A stretch of DNA of 64,000 nucleotides from Paraburkholderia edwinii (GCF_019428685.1 NZ_CP080095.1:1426001-1490000), one strand, 5' to 3'; positions 19,516-28,665 are shown, counted from the first letter of the stretch. Numbers and translations: made by a program. Notes: a model not told the origin generated them from the sequence alone.

Positions 19516-21366
19516 CTACGCGTCGTCGCGCAGGGCGAGCGCGACCGCCGCGACGACTTCGTCCCACGCGCCGGGCCGCGGTTGCCGGATAAGCCGCGCG
19601 CCCGGATACCACGGGCTGCGCGCGTCGCCGGCGAACCAGCGCCAGTCTGCCGAGAACGGCAGCATCAACCACAGCGGCTTGCGCAGTGCGCCCGTCAGAT
19701 GCGCAATCGACGTATCGACCGACACGACCGCATCGAGCCGCTCGACCACTGCTGCCGTATCGGCGAAATCGCCGATACGATCGCCGAAGCAGTGAATCGA
19801 CTTTGCGCGCGGATGCGCCGCGAGCGCCGCGCGTTCGGCGTCGCTGAGTTCGGGCTGCAGTACGATCCAGTCGATGCCGTCGAGCGCGAATAGCGGCTCG
19901 AGCGCCGCGAGCGGCATGGCGCGGTTTTCCTGCTTCTGGATGCGGCCCGACCAGGCGAGACCGATCTTGCGCTTTGCGTGGCCGCCGAGCGAACCGCGCC
20001 ATTTGCGCCGGTACGCAGGCGTTGCGGCAAGGTAGGGCGTGCGTGCGGGAATCGTATCGAAGGTCGTGCCGAGCGCGAGCGGCAGGCTCAACAGCGGAAT
20101 CTGCAGATCGGCGCGCGGCCGCGGCGTGCCTTGTGCGATCAGCTGGACACCCCATTGCCGCGCGGCGGGCGCAATCAACGGCACCAGTTGCGGCTGCACT
20201 TCGAGCACGACGCGCTCGGTGCGCGCGGCGGCAAGCGGGACGAAGCGCACGAACTGCAGCGTGTCGCCGAAACCCTGTTCCGCGTGGACGAAAAGCGTGC
20301 GCGTGTCGGCGGGCTCGCCGCGCCAGCGTGGCAGCATGGGGCCGCCCGGTTGCACGGAAGATTCGAGCCGCCATTCGTACTCGGGCAGACCGCGCTCGAA
20401 ATTGCCGAGCGTCAGATGCGTGACCGCGCGATGCAGATGCGCGAGGCCAAGATCGGGCCGCAGCCGCAGCGCTTCGTCGAATGCGCGCAGTGCCGCGGCG
20501 TACGCGCCGAGCGCCTGATGCGCGGTGCCGAGGCCGAGCCACGCGAGCGCGAACTTCGGGTCGAAACCGATCGCGCGTTCGAAGCGCGGCAGCGCATCGA
20601 CATGCCGCCCCGACGCGGCAAGCGCGTTGCCAAGGCCGAATAGCGCCGGCGGCAGATGCGGCTGCAGCGCGAGTACGGCTTCGAACGCGGCGGCCGCCTC
20701 GTCGAAACGCCCGGTCGCATGCAGCGTATTGCCGAGATTGAAGTGCGCCGCAACGAAGCGCGGTTCGACCGCGAGCGCCGCGCGAAACTGCGCGATCGCC
20801 TGCGCGGTTTCGTCGAGCGCATTGAACGCCATGCCGAGATTGTTGTGCGCGCCCGCATGGCCGGGCCGCAATTCGAGCGCGCGGCGGAACGAGTCGATCG
20901 CTTCTTCGTGCTGGCCCAGCGCGTGCAACGCGTTGCCGAGATTGTTGTGCGACGACGGGTCGTCGGGCTGCAGGTCGAGCGAGCGGCGAAACGCATCGGC
21001 CGCGTCTTCGTGGCGGCCGGCTGCCGCATACGCATTGCCGAGGTTGTAGTGCGCCATCGGAAACGACGGGGCAAGCGTCAGAGCATTGCGAAAGCGCTCG
21101 ATCGCATCGTCGAGCTGGCCGAGCGCCTTGAGTGCGTTGCCGAGATTCAGTTGCAGCGCGGCATCTTGCGGGCGCAGGTCGGCGGCGCGCCTGACGAGCG
21201 CGGCGGCTTCAGCGTGTTGTCCTTGCTGGTGGCGCAGCACGCCGAGCAGATGCAATGCGTCGACGTGAACGGGATCGCCTTCGAGCGTCGCGCGGTAACC
21301 TTCTTCGGCGTCGTCCAGGCGGCCGTCACGATGCGCCGCGAACGCGCGGTCGAAAACTGGTTGCAT
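19516..21366 (-). CDS. TPR-repeat protein with C-terminal glycosyltransferase-like domain
   Basis: A 616-residue protein. Residues about 1-340 are roughly nine tetratricopeptide repeats, most carrying the consensus NLGNAL...G....A...F..AL.L.P. The C-terminal 260 residues have a GT-B-like fold resembling the family 9/41 part of bacterial TPR-transferases: HAEQGFGDTLQFVRF, IGLAWSGR, then VVSVDTSIAHLTGAL. This layout is common in Burkholderia and related to O-GlcNAc transferase-like proteins; target and sugar are unknown. An in-frame ATG at 21402 is an alternative start; neither has a clear Shine-Dalgarno. Divergent from the arsR-type gene. Confidence 0.82.
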   Translation of the reverse strand: MQPVFDRAFAAHRDGRLDDAEEGYRATLEGDPVHVDALHLLGVLRHQQGQHAEAAALVRRAADLRPQDAALQLNLGNALKALGQLDDAIERFRNALTLAPSFPMAHYNLGNAYAAAGRHEDAADAFRRSLDLQPDDPSSHNNLGNALHALGQHEEAIDSFRRALELRPGHAGAHNNLGMAFNALDETAQAIAQFRAALAVEPRFVAAHFNLGNTLHATGRFDEAAAAFEAVLALQPHLPPALFGLGNALAASGRHVDALPRFERAIGFDPKFALAWLGLGTAHQALGAYAAALRAFDEALRLRPDLGLAHLHRAVTHLTLGNFERGLPEYEWRLESSVQPGGPMLPRWRGEPADTRTLFVHAEQGFGDTLQFVRFVPLAAARTERVVLEVQPQLVPLIAPAARQWGVQLIAQGTPRPRADLQIPLLSLPLALGTTFDTIPARTPYLAATPAYRRKWRGSLGGHAKRKIGLAWSGRIQKQENRAMPLAALEPLFALDGIDWIVLQPELSDAERAALAAHPRAKSIHCFGDRIGDFADTAAVVERLDAVVSVDTSIAHLTGALRKPLWLMLPFSADWRWFAGDARSPWYPGARLIRQPRPGAWDEVVAAVALALRDDA

Positions 21367-21455
21367 GACGGGTGAAACGGTTTGTGCAGGCAAATGGCGC
21401 ATTTTCCCACACTCGGAATGCGTCCCCGCAATTGACCGACGATACTGTTGCATGT

Positions 21456-21481
21456 AACATATGAATGTGTGTTCATATGTT
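21456..21481. promoter_or_regulatory. Inverted repeat, probable ArsR/SmtB-type operator
   Basis: Perfect 10-bp arms aacatatgaa (21456-21465) and ttcatatgtt (21472-21481) flank a 6-bp spacer. It lies 55 bp upstream of the ArsR-family start, in an AT-rich gap between divergent genes. TGAA...TTCA half-sites are typical of SmtB/CzrA-type repressors. Confidence 0.7.
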
Positions 21482-21535
21482 GTGGCATTTTATTGTTATT
21501 ACCTTTGGTTTTCTTTCTGTCCGGGACTGTGAGTC

Positions 21536-21895
21536 ATGCCTGCCACGCCTGTTATATCGAGCGCGCCAGTCGATCCGCCGCTTTCTTCCGATGAACGCGT
21601 GGTGCCGGTTGCCGACCTGTTCCGGCTCCTTGGCGATCCCACGCGCTTGCGCATCGTGCTCGCGTGCGTGAACGAGCCGCGCGCGGTGGGGGCGATCGCC
21701 GAATCGCTGGGCCTGTCGCAGTCGCTCGTCAGCCATCACCTGCGGCTGTTGCGCGCGGCGCGCGTGGTGCGCGCCGAACGGGCGGGCAAGCAGGTCTTCT
21801 ATGTTGCCGCGGACCGGCATATCAGCGGTATGCTCGCCGACATGCTGGAGCACGTGGCCGAACCGATGTCCGATCTTCCACGGGACGAGCGATGA
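21536..21895 (+). CDS. ArsR/SmtB-family metalloregulator, alpha5 (zinc-type) sensor
   Basis: A 119-residue winged helix repressor. The recognition helix region is SLGLSQSLVSHHLRLL (residues 57-72) with a wing at about 73-90. The last helix carries D93-x-H95-x10-H106-x2-E109, the alpha5 ligand pattern of zinc sensor SmtB (D104, H106, H117, E120). The alpha3 CxC arsenic/cadmium site is absent; C44 is the only cysteine. It should dissociate from DNA on binding Zn(II) or Co(II). Its stop overlaps the ATG of the cation exporter (4 bp, ATGA), so regulator and exporter are co-translated, and the dyad at 21456-21481 is the probable autoregulated operator. Confidence 0.9.
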   Translation: MPATPVISSAPVDPPLSSDERVVPVADLFRLLGDPTRLRIVLACVNEPRAVGAIAESLGLSQSLVSHHLRLLRAARVVRAERAGKQVFYVAADRHISGMLADMLEHVAEPMSDLPRDER

Positions 21896-23181
21896 AATAC
21901 GACCCCAGTTCCCGGCAGCGCGATGCCTTGCGCAACGGTCCCAATGCCGCGGCGCGCGACGTGCATCGTCATGACGGGACGTGCGATCACGGGTCGCACG
22001 AGCATGCGCCGCATGGTCGGCTTTCCAGCGGCGAGGTGCAGCAGCACCCTGGCGACGAAGGCGGCGACAGCCATGAGCGCGACGGTCACGCGCACGGCGA
22101 CGGCCACGCGCACGGTAATGCTGACGGCCACGAGCATGCGCACGATGGCGATTCCCACGGCAAGCCGGCGCCTACCCACAGCCACGCCTCGCACGGTCAC
22201 GCCTCGCACGGTCACGCCTCGCACAGCCACGGCGATGGCTCACACGACCACAGTCACAGCCACAGCCACGGCCACGGCCACCATCACCACGCCCCCGTTG
22301 AAGGCCATGGCCGCGCTTTCGCGCTTGCGGTCGCGCTGAACGTCAGCATCGTCGTCGTGCAGGCGATCTACGGCGTGCTCGCGCATTCGACGGCGCTGCT
22401 CGCCGACGCGGGCCACAATCTCTCGGACGTGCTCGGTCTGCTGCTCGCGTGGGGCGCGATCTGGCTCGCGAAACGCCGGCCGTCCGCGCGCTATACGTTC
22501 GGCCTCGGCAGTTCGTCGATCCTTGCCTCGCTCGCGAACGCGGGGCTGCTGCTGTTCGCGTGCGGAGTGATCGTCGCGGAGGCGATCGGGCGGCTGTTCA
22601 ATCCGGCGCCGGTCGCAGGGTTCGATGTGTTCGTCGTCGCGACGGTCGGCATGATCGTCAACGGTTTTTCCGCGTGGCTCTTCATGCGCGGCCAGAAGGA
22701 AGACCTGAATATCCGCGGCGCCTTCATGCATATGGTGGCGGATGCGGCGGTGTCGGCGGCCGTGGCGGTCAGCGGTCTCATCATTCTCGGCACGGGCTGG
22801 ACGTGGCTCGACCCGGTGATGAGCATCATCGTCGTCCTGGTGATCGTGTATGGCACGTGGGGGTTGCTGCGCGACTCGCTGTCGATGGCATTGAATGCGG
22901 TGCCGCCCGGCGTCGACCTGCAGCGCATTCGCGACTACCTCGCCACGCAGCCGGGCGTAACCGACGTGCACGACCTGCACGTGTGGGCGCTGTCGACGAC
23001 CGGCAACGCGCTGTCCGCCCATCTCGTGATGCCGTCGGGGCACCCGGGCGACCAAGCCGTCGACTGCATCGTCGCGGTGCTGCGCGACGAGTTCCAGATG
23101 CATCACGCGACGCTGCAGGTCGATATGGGAACGACCGAACATCGCTGCACGCTCGATCATCCGCCGCACACGAACGGTTGA
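21892..23181 (+). CDS. Cation diffusion facilitator, zinc-type, with His-rich N-terminus
   Basis: A 429-residue inner-membrane metal:proton antiporter. Residues 24-139 hold about 35 histidines, far more than the short His loop of ZitB or CzcD. Six membrane helices follow from residue about 141. The two metal-binding motifs are H175-x3-D179 in helix 2 (DAGHNLSD) and H280-x3-D284 in helix 5 (HMVAD), the HD-HD pattern of Zn exporters. The C-terminal cytoplasmic domain has VTDVHDLHVWAL. The frame continues upstream into the regulator gene, but ATG 21892 gives the coupling overlap. It probably lowers cytosolic Zn2+ (perhaps Co2+) under control of the adjacent SmtB-like repressor. Confidence 0.93.
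   Translation: MKYDPSSRQRDALRNGPNAAARDVHRHDGTCDHGSHEHAPHGRLSSGEVQQHPGDEGGDSHERDGHAHGDGHAHGNADGHEHAHDGDSHGKPAPTHSHASHGHASHGHASHSHGDGSHDHSHSHSHGHGHHHHAPVEGHGRAFALAVALNVSIVVVQAIYGVLAHSTALLADAGHNLSDVLGLLLAWGAIWLAKRRPSARYTFGLGSSSILASLANAGLLLFACGVIVAEAIGRLFNPAPVAGFDVFVVATVGMIVNGFSAWLFMRGQKEDLNIRGAFMHMVADAAVSAAVAVSGLIILGTGWTWLDPVMSIIVVLVIVYGTWGLLRDSLSMALNAVPPGVDLQRIRDYLATQPGVTDVHDLHVWALSTTGNALSAHLVMPSGHPGDQAVDCIVAVLRDEFQMHHATLQVDMGTTEHRCTLDHPPHTNG
22186..22230 (+). repeat. 15-bp tandem repeat in the His-rich region of the exporter
   Basis: Three in-frame units of gcctcgcacggtcac encode ASHGH; the third has two changes (ASHSH). They lie in the histidine-rich cytosolic segment. Confidence 0.9.
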
Positions 23182-23395
23182 CGCGTGCTTGCGCGCGCGC
23201 CTTTACGCGCTTTGTCCGGGCACCGCGCATTTGGGCGCCTGATTCGCGCCTGGGCTGCGCTCCCGCTCCTCACTTGACACCACCTTGCGCGGCCGCGCTC
23301 CGCGGCAATCGTCGCCGAAAACTGCGCGCCCGCGACGCGTCGCACGTGAAGACGGCGGCGTACACTAGGCGGCATGTTGATTTCCGGAGGTCTGC

Positions 23396-25348
23396 ATGAC
23401 CGCCGCTTTCTTCGACATGCCACCGGTGCTGATCGTCGGCGCGGGTCCCACGGGCCTCGCCGCGGCGATGAGTCTTGCCCGCGCGCGCATTCCCGTGCGT
23501 CTGATCGACAAAGCCGCGCGCCCCGATCCGCATTCGCGCGCGATCGGCATTCAGGCGCGCACGCTCGAACTGCTTGAACAGCATCGGCTAATCGAGCCGT
23601 TTCTCGAGCTCGGGCATCGCGCGCGAGCCGCGAATCTGTATTCGAACGGGCAGCGCCTCACGCGGCTCGATTTCGATCCGCTGCAAACGCGTTACCCGTA
23701 CATGCTGTTTCTCGATCAGGCGGTGACCGAGCGTCTGCTGACCGAGCATCTCGCGACGCTCGGCGTCGAGATCGAACGCGGCGTCGAGCTCGCGATGTTT
23801 TCGCAGGGCTCGGCCGGTATCAATGCGACGCTGCAACGCTCGAACGGCCATACGGAGACGCTGCATCCGTCATACATGATCGCCGCCGACGGTGCGCATA
23901 GCGCCATCCGTCACCGGCTCGGGATGAACTTCGCGGGCAAGACGTTCGAGCAGACGTTCCTGCTGGCCGATCTGATGGCCGATACCGATTGGCCCGACGA
24001 CGAGTTCCACATCTTCGCGTCTGGCGACGGGCTCGCTGCGCTGTTTCCGATGGGCAAGGGCCGTTACCGTTTGATTGCCGATCATCCGGCGCTCGATGGC
24101 CCGGCTGATGTCGCAACCGATGGCCATGGCAAGGCCTCGCACGTGCCGGGCGCAGCCGCGGCGGGCGACCCGGAGTCGACGATGGCGGCGCATGCGTCGT
24201 CCGACGCGCATGCATCCGCTGCGCATGGCGCCGCATCGCCAGCATCGGCACACGGCTCTGCACAAACGGAATCGCCCCTGTCGCTGCGGCCCGGTGATCC
24301 GCGACCGCATTCCGTGCAGGCGGCGCCCGATTCTGCCAATCCGTCGGCAAGGCCGCACACGCAAAACGCCGCGCCCGCACCGTCGCTCGATGCATGCCGC
24401 ATCCTCGCGGCAGCGCGCGTTCATCATCCGCTTGCGTTGACCGATCTGAAGTGGTCCGGTTACTTCCATCTGAATAGCCGGATGGTCGAGCAGTTGCGCG
24501 TCAACCGCGTGTTTCTCGCCGGCGATTCAGCGCATGTGCATAGCCCCGCGGGCGCGCAAGGGATGAACACCGGCATTCAGGAGGCGTTCAACCTCGGCTG
24601 GAAGATCGCGCGCGTGCTAAGCGGCGGCGCACCGCAGCGCTTGCTCGATACGTATCACCTCGAGCGTCATCCGATCGAGCGCGAAGTGCTGCGGCAATCG
24701 AGTTTCATCACGCATATGGCCGAGGCCGATCATGGGCCGCTCAAGCTGTTGCGCGACCGCGTGATGCCGGTGCTCGCCTCGCTTGGGCCGCTGCGCGACG
24801 CGGCGCGCTTGCAGATCAGCGAGCTCGCGATCCAGTACCGGCGCAGTCCGCTGACGCTCGAACGCGTGCTCGACGGCGGCCCGCGCGCGGGCGAGCGCGC
24901 GCCCGATGCGCTCGTGCATGTCGTCGATGGGCCGCTGGGCCGGGCGCCGGGCACCGGTTGCGTGTTCGATCTGCATGATCCGGCGTTTTTCTCGCTGTTC
25001 GTGCTTGTCGCGCCCGAGACCGTTGACGATGTGCCGCACGATAAACCGGAACCCGCGCTGCGTCGCAAGCCCTCGCGCGCGGCGGACATCGACCGCTTTA
25101 TCGCGGACGTCGACGCGCTGCTGCCGGGCGCGGTGCGGATCTGGCGCGTGACCGATGCGGTCGGCGAGGGCGGGCCCTTGCTGGCCGACGCGTATGGACG
25201 CACGCGGCCGTGTTTCTATCTGGTGCGGCCTGATGGCTACGTGTGCGCGCGCGGCCGCGTGTCGTCCGATCTGCACGGCTTGCTGCGGCACTGCGAGGCA
25301 TGGTTTGCGAAGGGCGCTGAGCCGGAGCCGCCCACGCCGCTGACCTGA
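23396..25348 (+). CDS. FAD-dependent aromatic monooxygenase (PheA/TfdB type) with low-complexity insertion
   Basis: A 650-residue group A flavoprotein hydroxylase. GAGPTG at residues 15-20 binds the FAD ADP moiety, DGAHSAIR (165-172) is the DG motif, GDSAHVHSPAGAQGMN (377-391) is the GD motif, and residues about 510-645 form the thioredoxin-like C-terminal domain of phenol hydroxylases. Residues about 235-330 are a roughly 95-residue Ala/His/Ser/Pro-rich insertion in the substrate-binding region that I do not expect in this family. A strong GGAGG lies five bases before the ATG and TACACT, a plausible -10, lies at about 23359. The gene stands alone, so the phenolic substrate is unknown. Confidence 0.88.
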   Translation: MTAAFFDMPPVLIVGAGPTGLAAAMSLARARIPVRLIDKAARPDPHSRAIGIQARTLELLEQHRLIEPFLELGHRARAANLYSNGQRLTRLDFDPLQTRYPYMLFLDQAVTERLLTEHLATLGVEIERGVELAMFSQGSAGINATLQRSNGHTETLHPSYMIAADGAHSAIRHRLGMNFAGKTFEQTFLLADLMADTDWPDDEFHIFASGDGLAALFPMGKGRYRLIADHPALDGPADVATDGHGKASHVPGAAAAGDPESTMAAHASSDAHASAAHGAASPASAHGSAQTESPLSLRPGDPRPHSVQAAPDSANPSARPHTQNAAPAPSLDACRILAAARVHHPLALTDLKWSGYFHLNSRMVEQLRVNRVFLAGDSAHVHSPAGAQGMNTGIQEAFNLGWKIARVLSGGAPQRLLDTYHLERHPIEREVLRQSSFITHMAEADHGPLKLLRDRVMPVLASLGPLRDAARLQISELAIQYRRSPLTLERVLDGGPRAGERAPDALVHVVDGPLGRAPGTGCVFDLHDPAFFSLFVLVAPETVDDVPHDKPEPALRRKPSRAADIDRFIADVDALLPGAVRIWRVTDAVGEGGPLLADAYGRTRPCFYLVRPDGYVCARGRVSSDLHGLLRHCEAWFAKGAEPEPPTPLT

Positions 25349-25374
25349 GCGATCCGCACGCCGAAACAAAAAAC

Positions 25375-25405
25375 AAAGGCCGCCCGATGCACAGGGCGGC
25401 CTTTT
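25375..25405. terminator. Bidirectional terminator between the monooxygenase gene and fdsD
   Basis: Arms 25375-25385 (aaaggccgccc) and 25394-25404 (gggcggccttt) pair perfectly with an 8-base loop. A-rich and T-rich flanks serve both converging operons. Confidence 0.85.
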
Positions 25406-25448
25406 CGTGCCGGGGCGCTTGCGAAGCAGCAAGCGCCCGATGGCGCGC

Positions 25449-25694
25449 TTACGCTGCAGCCGGCGCCGCCGGCATCAACTTCTCGCGAAAGCGCGTCACC
25501 GATTCGCGCGTGAACGGTGTCATCTCTTCGGCGCGGCCTTCGTCGAGCGCGATAAACAACTGGCGCCGCATGCGCGGTTCCCAGAAGCGGCGAATGTGAT
25601 CGGCGACGCCGGCCATCGCTTCTTCGTGATCCGGCATCGACTCGAAGAAGTCGCCGATGCGGTTCGCCATATCGATCAGGTTACTTTCGTCCAT
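25449..25694 (-). CDS. fdsD: NAD-dependent formate dehydrogenase delta subunit
   Basis: An 81-residue FdsD protein, the small subunit of the soluble NAD+-linked molybdenum formate dehydrogenase, thought to aid assembly or stability. The conserved features are the N-terminal LIDMANRIGDFFESMPD helix, HIRRFWEPRMRRQL and the closing Ala-rich tail. It starts eight bases after the fdsA stop, so it is the last gene of fdsGBAD. In Cupriavidus-type operons the FdhD-like gene fdsC sits between fdsA and fdsD; there is no room for it here. Confidence 0.92.
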   Translation of the reverse strand: MDESNLIDMANRIGDFFESMPDHEEAMAGVADHIRRFWEPRMRRQLFIALDEGRAEEMTPFTRESVTRFREKLMPAAPAAA

Positions 25695-25702
25695 GGCTTA
25701 CC

Positions 25703-28651
25703 TCACTTACCTGACGTTGCGGCCAGCTCGCGCTTTCTGAGCAGATCGAGCTGCTCGCTATTGAAGCGCGAGTAGTCCTTCTGCCATTTCGACGGCTGCT
25801 CGACGGGCATCACCTGCACCGCGGTCACCTTGTACTCCGGACAGTTGGTTGCCCAGTCGGAGCTGTCGGTGGTGATCACGTTCGCGCCCGATTCGGGGAA
25901 GTGGAACGTCGTGTACACGACGCCCGGCTGCATCCGCTCGGTGACCTTCGCGCGCAGCACGGTCTGGCCCGAGCGCGATTCGATGCCGACCCAGTCGTCC
26001 ATCTTGATGCCGCGTTCTTCGGCGTCGTGCGGATGGATCTCGAGGCGGTCTTCTTCGTGCCAGCGCGAGTTCTCGGTACGGCGCGTCTGCGCGCCGACGT
26101 TGTACTGCGACAGGATGCGGCCCGTGGTCAGGATCAGCGGGTACTTCTGCGTGACCTTTTCCGGCGATGCGACGAACTTCGTGATGACGAACTTGCCCTT
26201 GCCGCGCACGAACTCGCCGATGTGCATGGTCGGCGTCCCGTTCGGCGCGTCCTCATTACACGGCCACTGGATGCTGCCCAGCTGGTCGATCTTCGCGAAC
26301 GACACGCCATGGAACGTCGGCGTGAGGCGCGCGATTTCGTCCATGATTTCGGACGGATGGTTGTAATCCATCTCGTAGCCGAGCGCGCGGGCCAGCAGGA
26401 TCGTTACTTCCCAGTCCGAATAGCCGGCGATCGGCGGCATCACCTTGCGCACGCGCGAGATACGGCGTTCCGCGTTCGTGAACGTGCCGTCCTTTTCGAG
26501 GAAGGTCGAACCCGGCAGCAGCACGTGCGCATACTTCGCGGTTTCGTTCAGGAAGATGTCCTGCACGACGATACATTCCATCGACTCCAGTGCCGCGCCC
26601 ACGTGCTGCGTATTCGGGTCGGACTGGACGATGTCTTCGCCCTGGCAGTAGAGGCCCTTGAACGTCCCGTGCAGCGCTGCATCGAACATGTTCGGAATGC
26701 GCAGGCCCGGTTCCGGTTGCAGCTCGACGTTCCATGCTTCTTCGAACAGCGCGCGCGTGATCGGATCGCTGATATGGCGGTAGCCCGGCAGCTCGTGCGG
26801 GAACGAGCCCATGTCGCACGAACCTTGCACGTTGTTCTGGCCGCGCAGCGGATTGACGCCGACGCCTTCACGGCCGACGTTGCCGGTCGCCATCGCGAGG
26901 TTCGCGATGCCGATCACCATGGTCGAACCTTGTGCGTGTTCGGTCACGCCGAGACCGTAGTAGATCGCCGCGTTGCCGCCCGTCGCATAGAGGCGCGCTG
27001 CTTCGCGCACCTGGTCGGCGGGCACGCCCGTGACGCTGGCCGTCGCTTCCGGCGAATTTTCCGGCAGCGAGACGAAATCGCGCCACTGCTGGAACGCACG
27101 CGTTTCGCAACGCTCGGCAATGAACTGCTCCTGCAGCAGGCCTTCGGTGACGATCACGTGCGCGAGCGCGTTGACGATCGCGACGTTCGTGCCCGGACGC
27201 AGCTGCAGGTGATACGACGCCTTTACGTGCGGCGTATCGACGATATCGATCTTGCGCGGGTCGACCACGATCAGCTTGGCGCCTTCACGCACGCGGCGCT
27301 TCAGACGCGAGCCGAACACCGGGTGGCCATCGGTCGGGTTCGCACCGATCACGACAATTACATCGGCCTTGCCGACCGACGCGAAGGTCTGCGTGCCGGC
27401 CGATTCGCCGAGCGTCGTCTTGAGGCCGTAGCCGGTCGGCGAGTGGCACACACGTGCGCAGGTGTCGACGTTGTTGTTGCCGAACGCGGCGCGCACGAGC
27501 TTCTGCACGAGATACGTTTCTTCGTTCGTGCAACGCGACGACGTGATGCCGCCGATCGAGTCGCGGCCGTACTTGTCCTGGATCTGGCGGAAGCGCGTCG
27601 CGGCATACGTCAGCGCTTCGTCCCAGCTGACTTCGCGCCACGGATCGCTGATCTTTTCGCGGATCATCGGCTTCGTGATGCGGTCCTTGTGCGTCGCATA
27701 GCCCCACGCGAAACGGCCCTTCACGCAGGCATGGCCTTCGTTCGCTTCGCCGTTCTTGTACGGCACCATGCGCACGACCTGGTTGCCCTTCATCTCGGCC
27801 TTGAACGAGCAGCCGACGCCGCAGTACGCGCAAGTCGTAATCGCGGAATGCTCGGCCTGGCCCAGCATCACGACGGTCTTTTCCTGCAGCGTCGCAGTCG
27901 GGCAGGCGGCCACGCACGCGCCGCACGACACGCACTCCGATTCCATGAACGGCTGGTTTTCGCTCGCCGCGACGCGCGATTCGAAACCGCGGCCGGCGAT
28001 CGTCAGCGCAAACGTGCCTTGCGTCTCTTCGCACGCGCGCACGCAGCGGTTACAGACGATGCACTTCGACGGGTCGTACGTGAAGTACGGGTTCGACTCG
28101 TCTTTCTTGTCCTTCAGGTGATTGTCGCCGTCAAAACCGTAGCGCACTTCGCGCAGACCCGTGACGCCGGCCATGTCCTGCAGTTCGCAGTCGCCGTTGG
28201 CGGGGCAGGTCAGGCAGTCGAGCGGGTGATCGGAGATGTAGAGCTCCATCACGTTGCGGCGCAGCGACTGCAGGCGATCGGTTTGCGTGCGCACCTTCAT
28301 GCCGGCTTCGACCGGCGTCGTGCACGATGCCGGATAGCCGCGCCGGCCTTCGATTTCGACGAGGCAAAGACGGCACGAGCCGAACGGCTCGAGCGAATCG
28401 GTCGCGCACAGCTTCGGCACGTTGACGCCGGCTTCGATCGCCGCGCGCATCACGGACGTGCCCGCAGGCACCGTGATGGACTCGCCATCGATCTCGAGCG
28501 TGACGTCGACATCGGCGTGGCGCAGGGGCGTGCCGAAGTCGGTGTCGTCGAACGGCACGCGGTTTTCGGCCGCGCGCTGCATCGCCTGCGACTTGCAGCT
28601 GCAATTACCGGAGCCGCAGCCGCCGGCGGTGGGGTTGAGCACATCGGACAT
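25703..28651 (-). CDS. fdsA: NAD-dependent formate dehydrogenase alpha (catalytic) subunit
   Basis: A 982-residue molybdenum bis-MGD enzyme oxidising formate to CO2. The domain order is: [2Fe-2S] ferredoxin (C82, C93, C96, C110), a His-Cys3 cluster (H142, C146, C149, C155), two 4Fe-4S ferredoxin motifs (C197-C207 and C240-C250), a further cluster (C274, C277, C281, C309), then the molybdopterin oxidoreductase and dinucleotide-binding domains. The metal ligand is C402 (RVCHSPTG), a cysteine rather than selenocysteine. An extra Cys-rich segment (C12, C17, C19) is at the N-terminus. I chose ATG 28651; the open frame upstream overlaps fdsB and lacks homology. Cytoplasmic complex with FdsB and FdsG. 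Confidence 0.96.
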   Translation of the reverse strand: MSDVLNPTAGGCGSGNCSCKSQAMQRAAENRVPFDDTDFGTPLRHADVDVTLEIDGESITVPAGTSVMRAAIEAGVNVPKLCATDSLEPFGSCRLCLVEIEGRRGYPASCTTPVEAGMKVRTQTDRLQSLRRNVMELYISDHPLDCLTCPANGDCELQDMAGVTGLREVRYGFDGDNHLKDKKDESNPYFTYDPSKCIVCNRCVRACEETQGTFALTIAGRGFESRVAASENQPFMESECVSCGACVAACPTATLQEKTVVMLGQAEHSAITTCAYCGVGCSFKAEMKGNQVVRMVPYKNGEANEGHACVKGRFAWGYATHKDRITKPMIREKISDPWREVSWDEALTYAATRFRQIQDKYGRDSIGGITSSRCTNEETYLVQKLVRAAFGNNNVDTCARVCHSPTGYGLKTTLGESAGTQTFASVGKADVIVVIGANPTDGHPVFGSRLKRRVREGAKLIVVDPRKIDIVDTPHVKASYHLQLRPGTNVAIVNALAHVIVTEGLLQEQFIAERCETRAFQQWRDFVSLPENSPEATASVTGVPADQVREAARLYATGGNAAIYYGLGVTEHAQGSTMVIGIANLAMATGNVGREGVGVNPLRGQNNVQGSCDMGSFPHELPGYRHISDPITRALFEEAWNVELQPEPGLRIPNMFDAALHGTFKGLYCQGEDIVQSDPNTQHVGAALESMECIVVQDIFLNETAKYAHVLLPGSTFLEKDGTFTNAERRISRVRKVMPPIAGYSDWEVTILLARALGYEMDYNHPSEIMDEIARLTPTFHGVSFAKIDQLGSIQWPCNEDAPNGTPTMHIGEFVRGKGKFVITKFVASPEKVTQKYPLILTTGRILSQYNVGAQTRRTENSRWHEEDRLEIHPHDAEERGIKMDDWVGIESRSGQTVLRAKVTERMQPGVVYTTFHFPESGANVITTDSSDWATNCPEYKVTAVQVMPVEQPSKWQKDYSRFNSEQLDLLRKRELAATSGK

Positions 28652-28665
28652 GTTGGGCTCCTGGG

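Noticed and set aside
18764..20542. 592-codon minus-strand frame covering both the acetyltransferase and part of the TPR gene
   Set aside because: Only its last 177 codons match a family (GNAT). The rest is an alternate frame of the TPR gene, so it is not a fusion protein.
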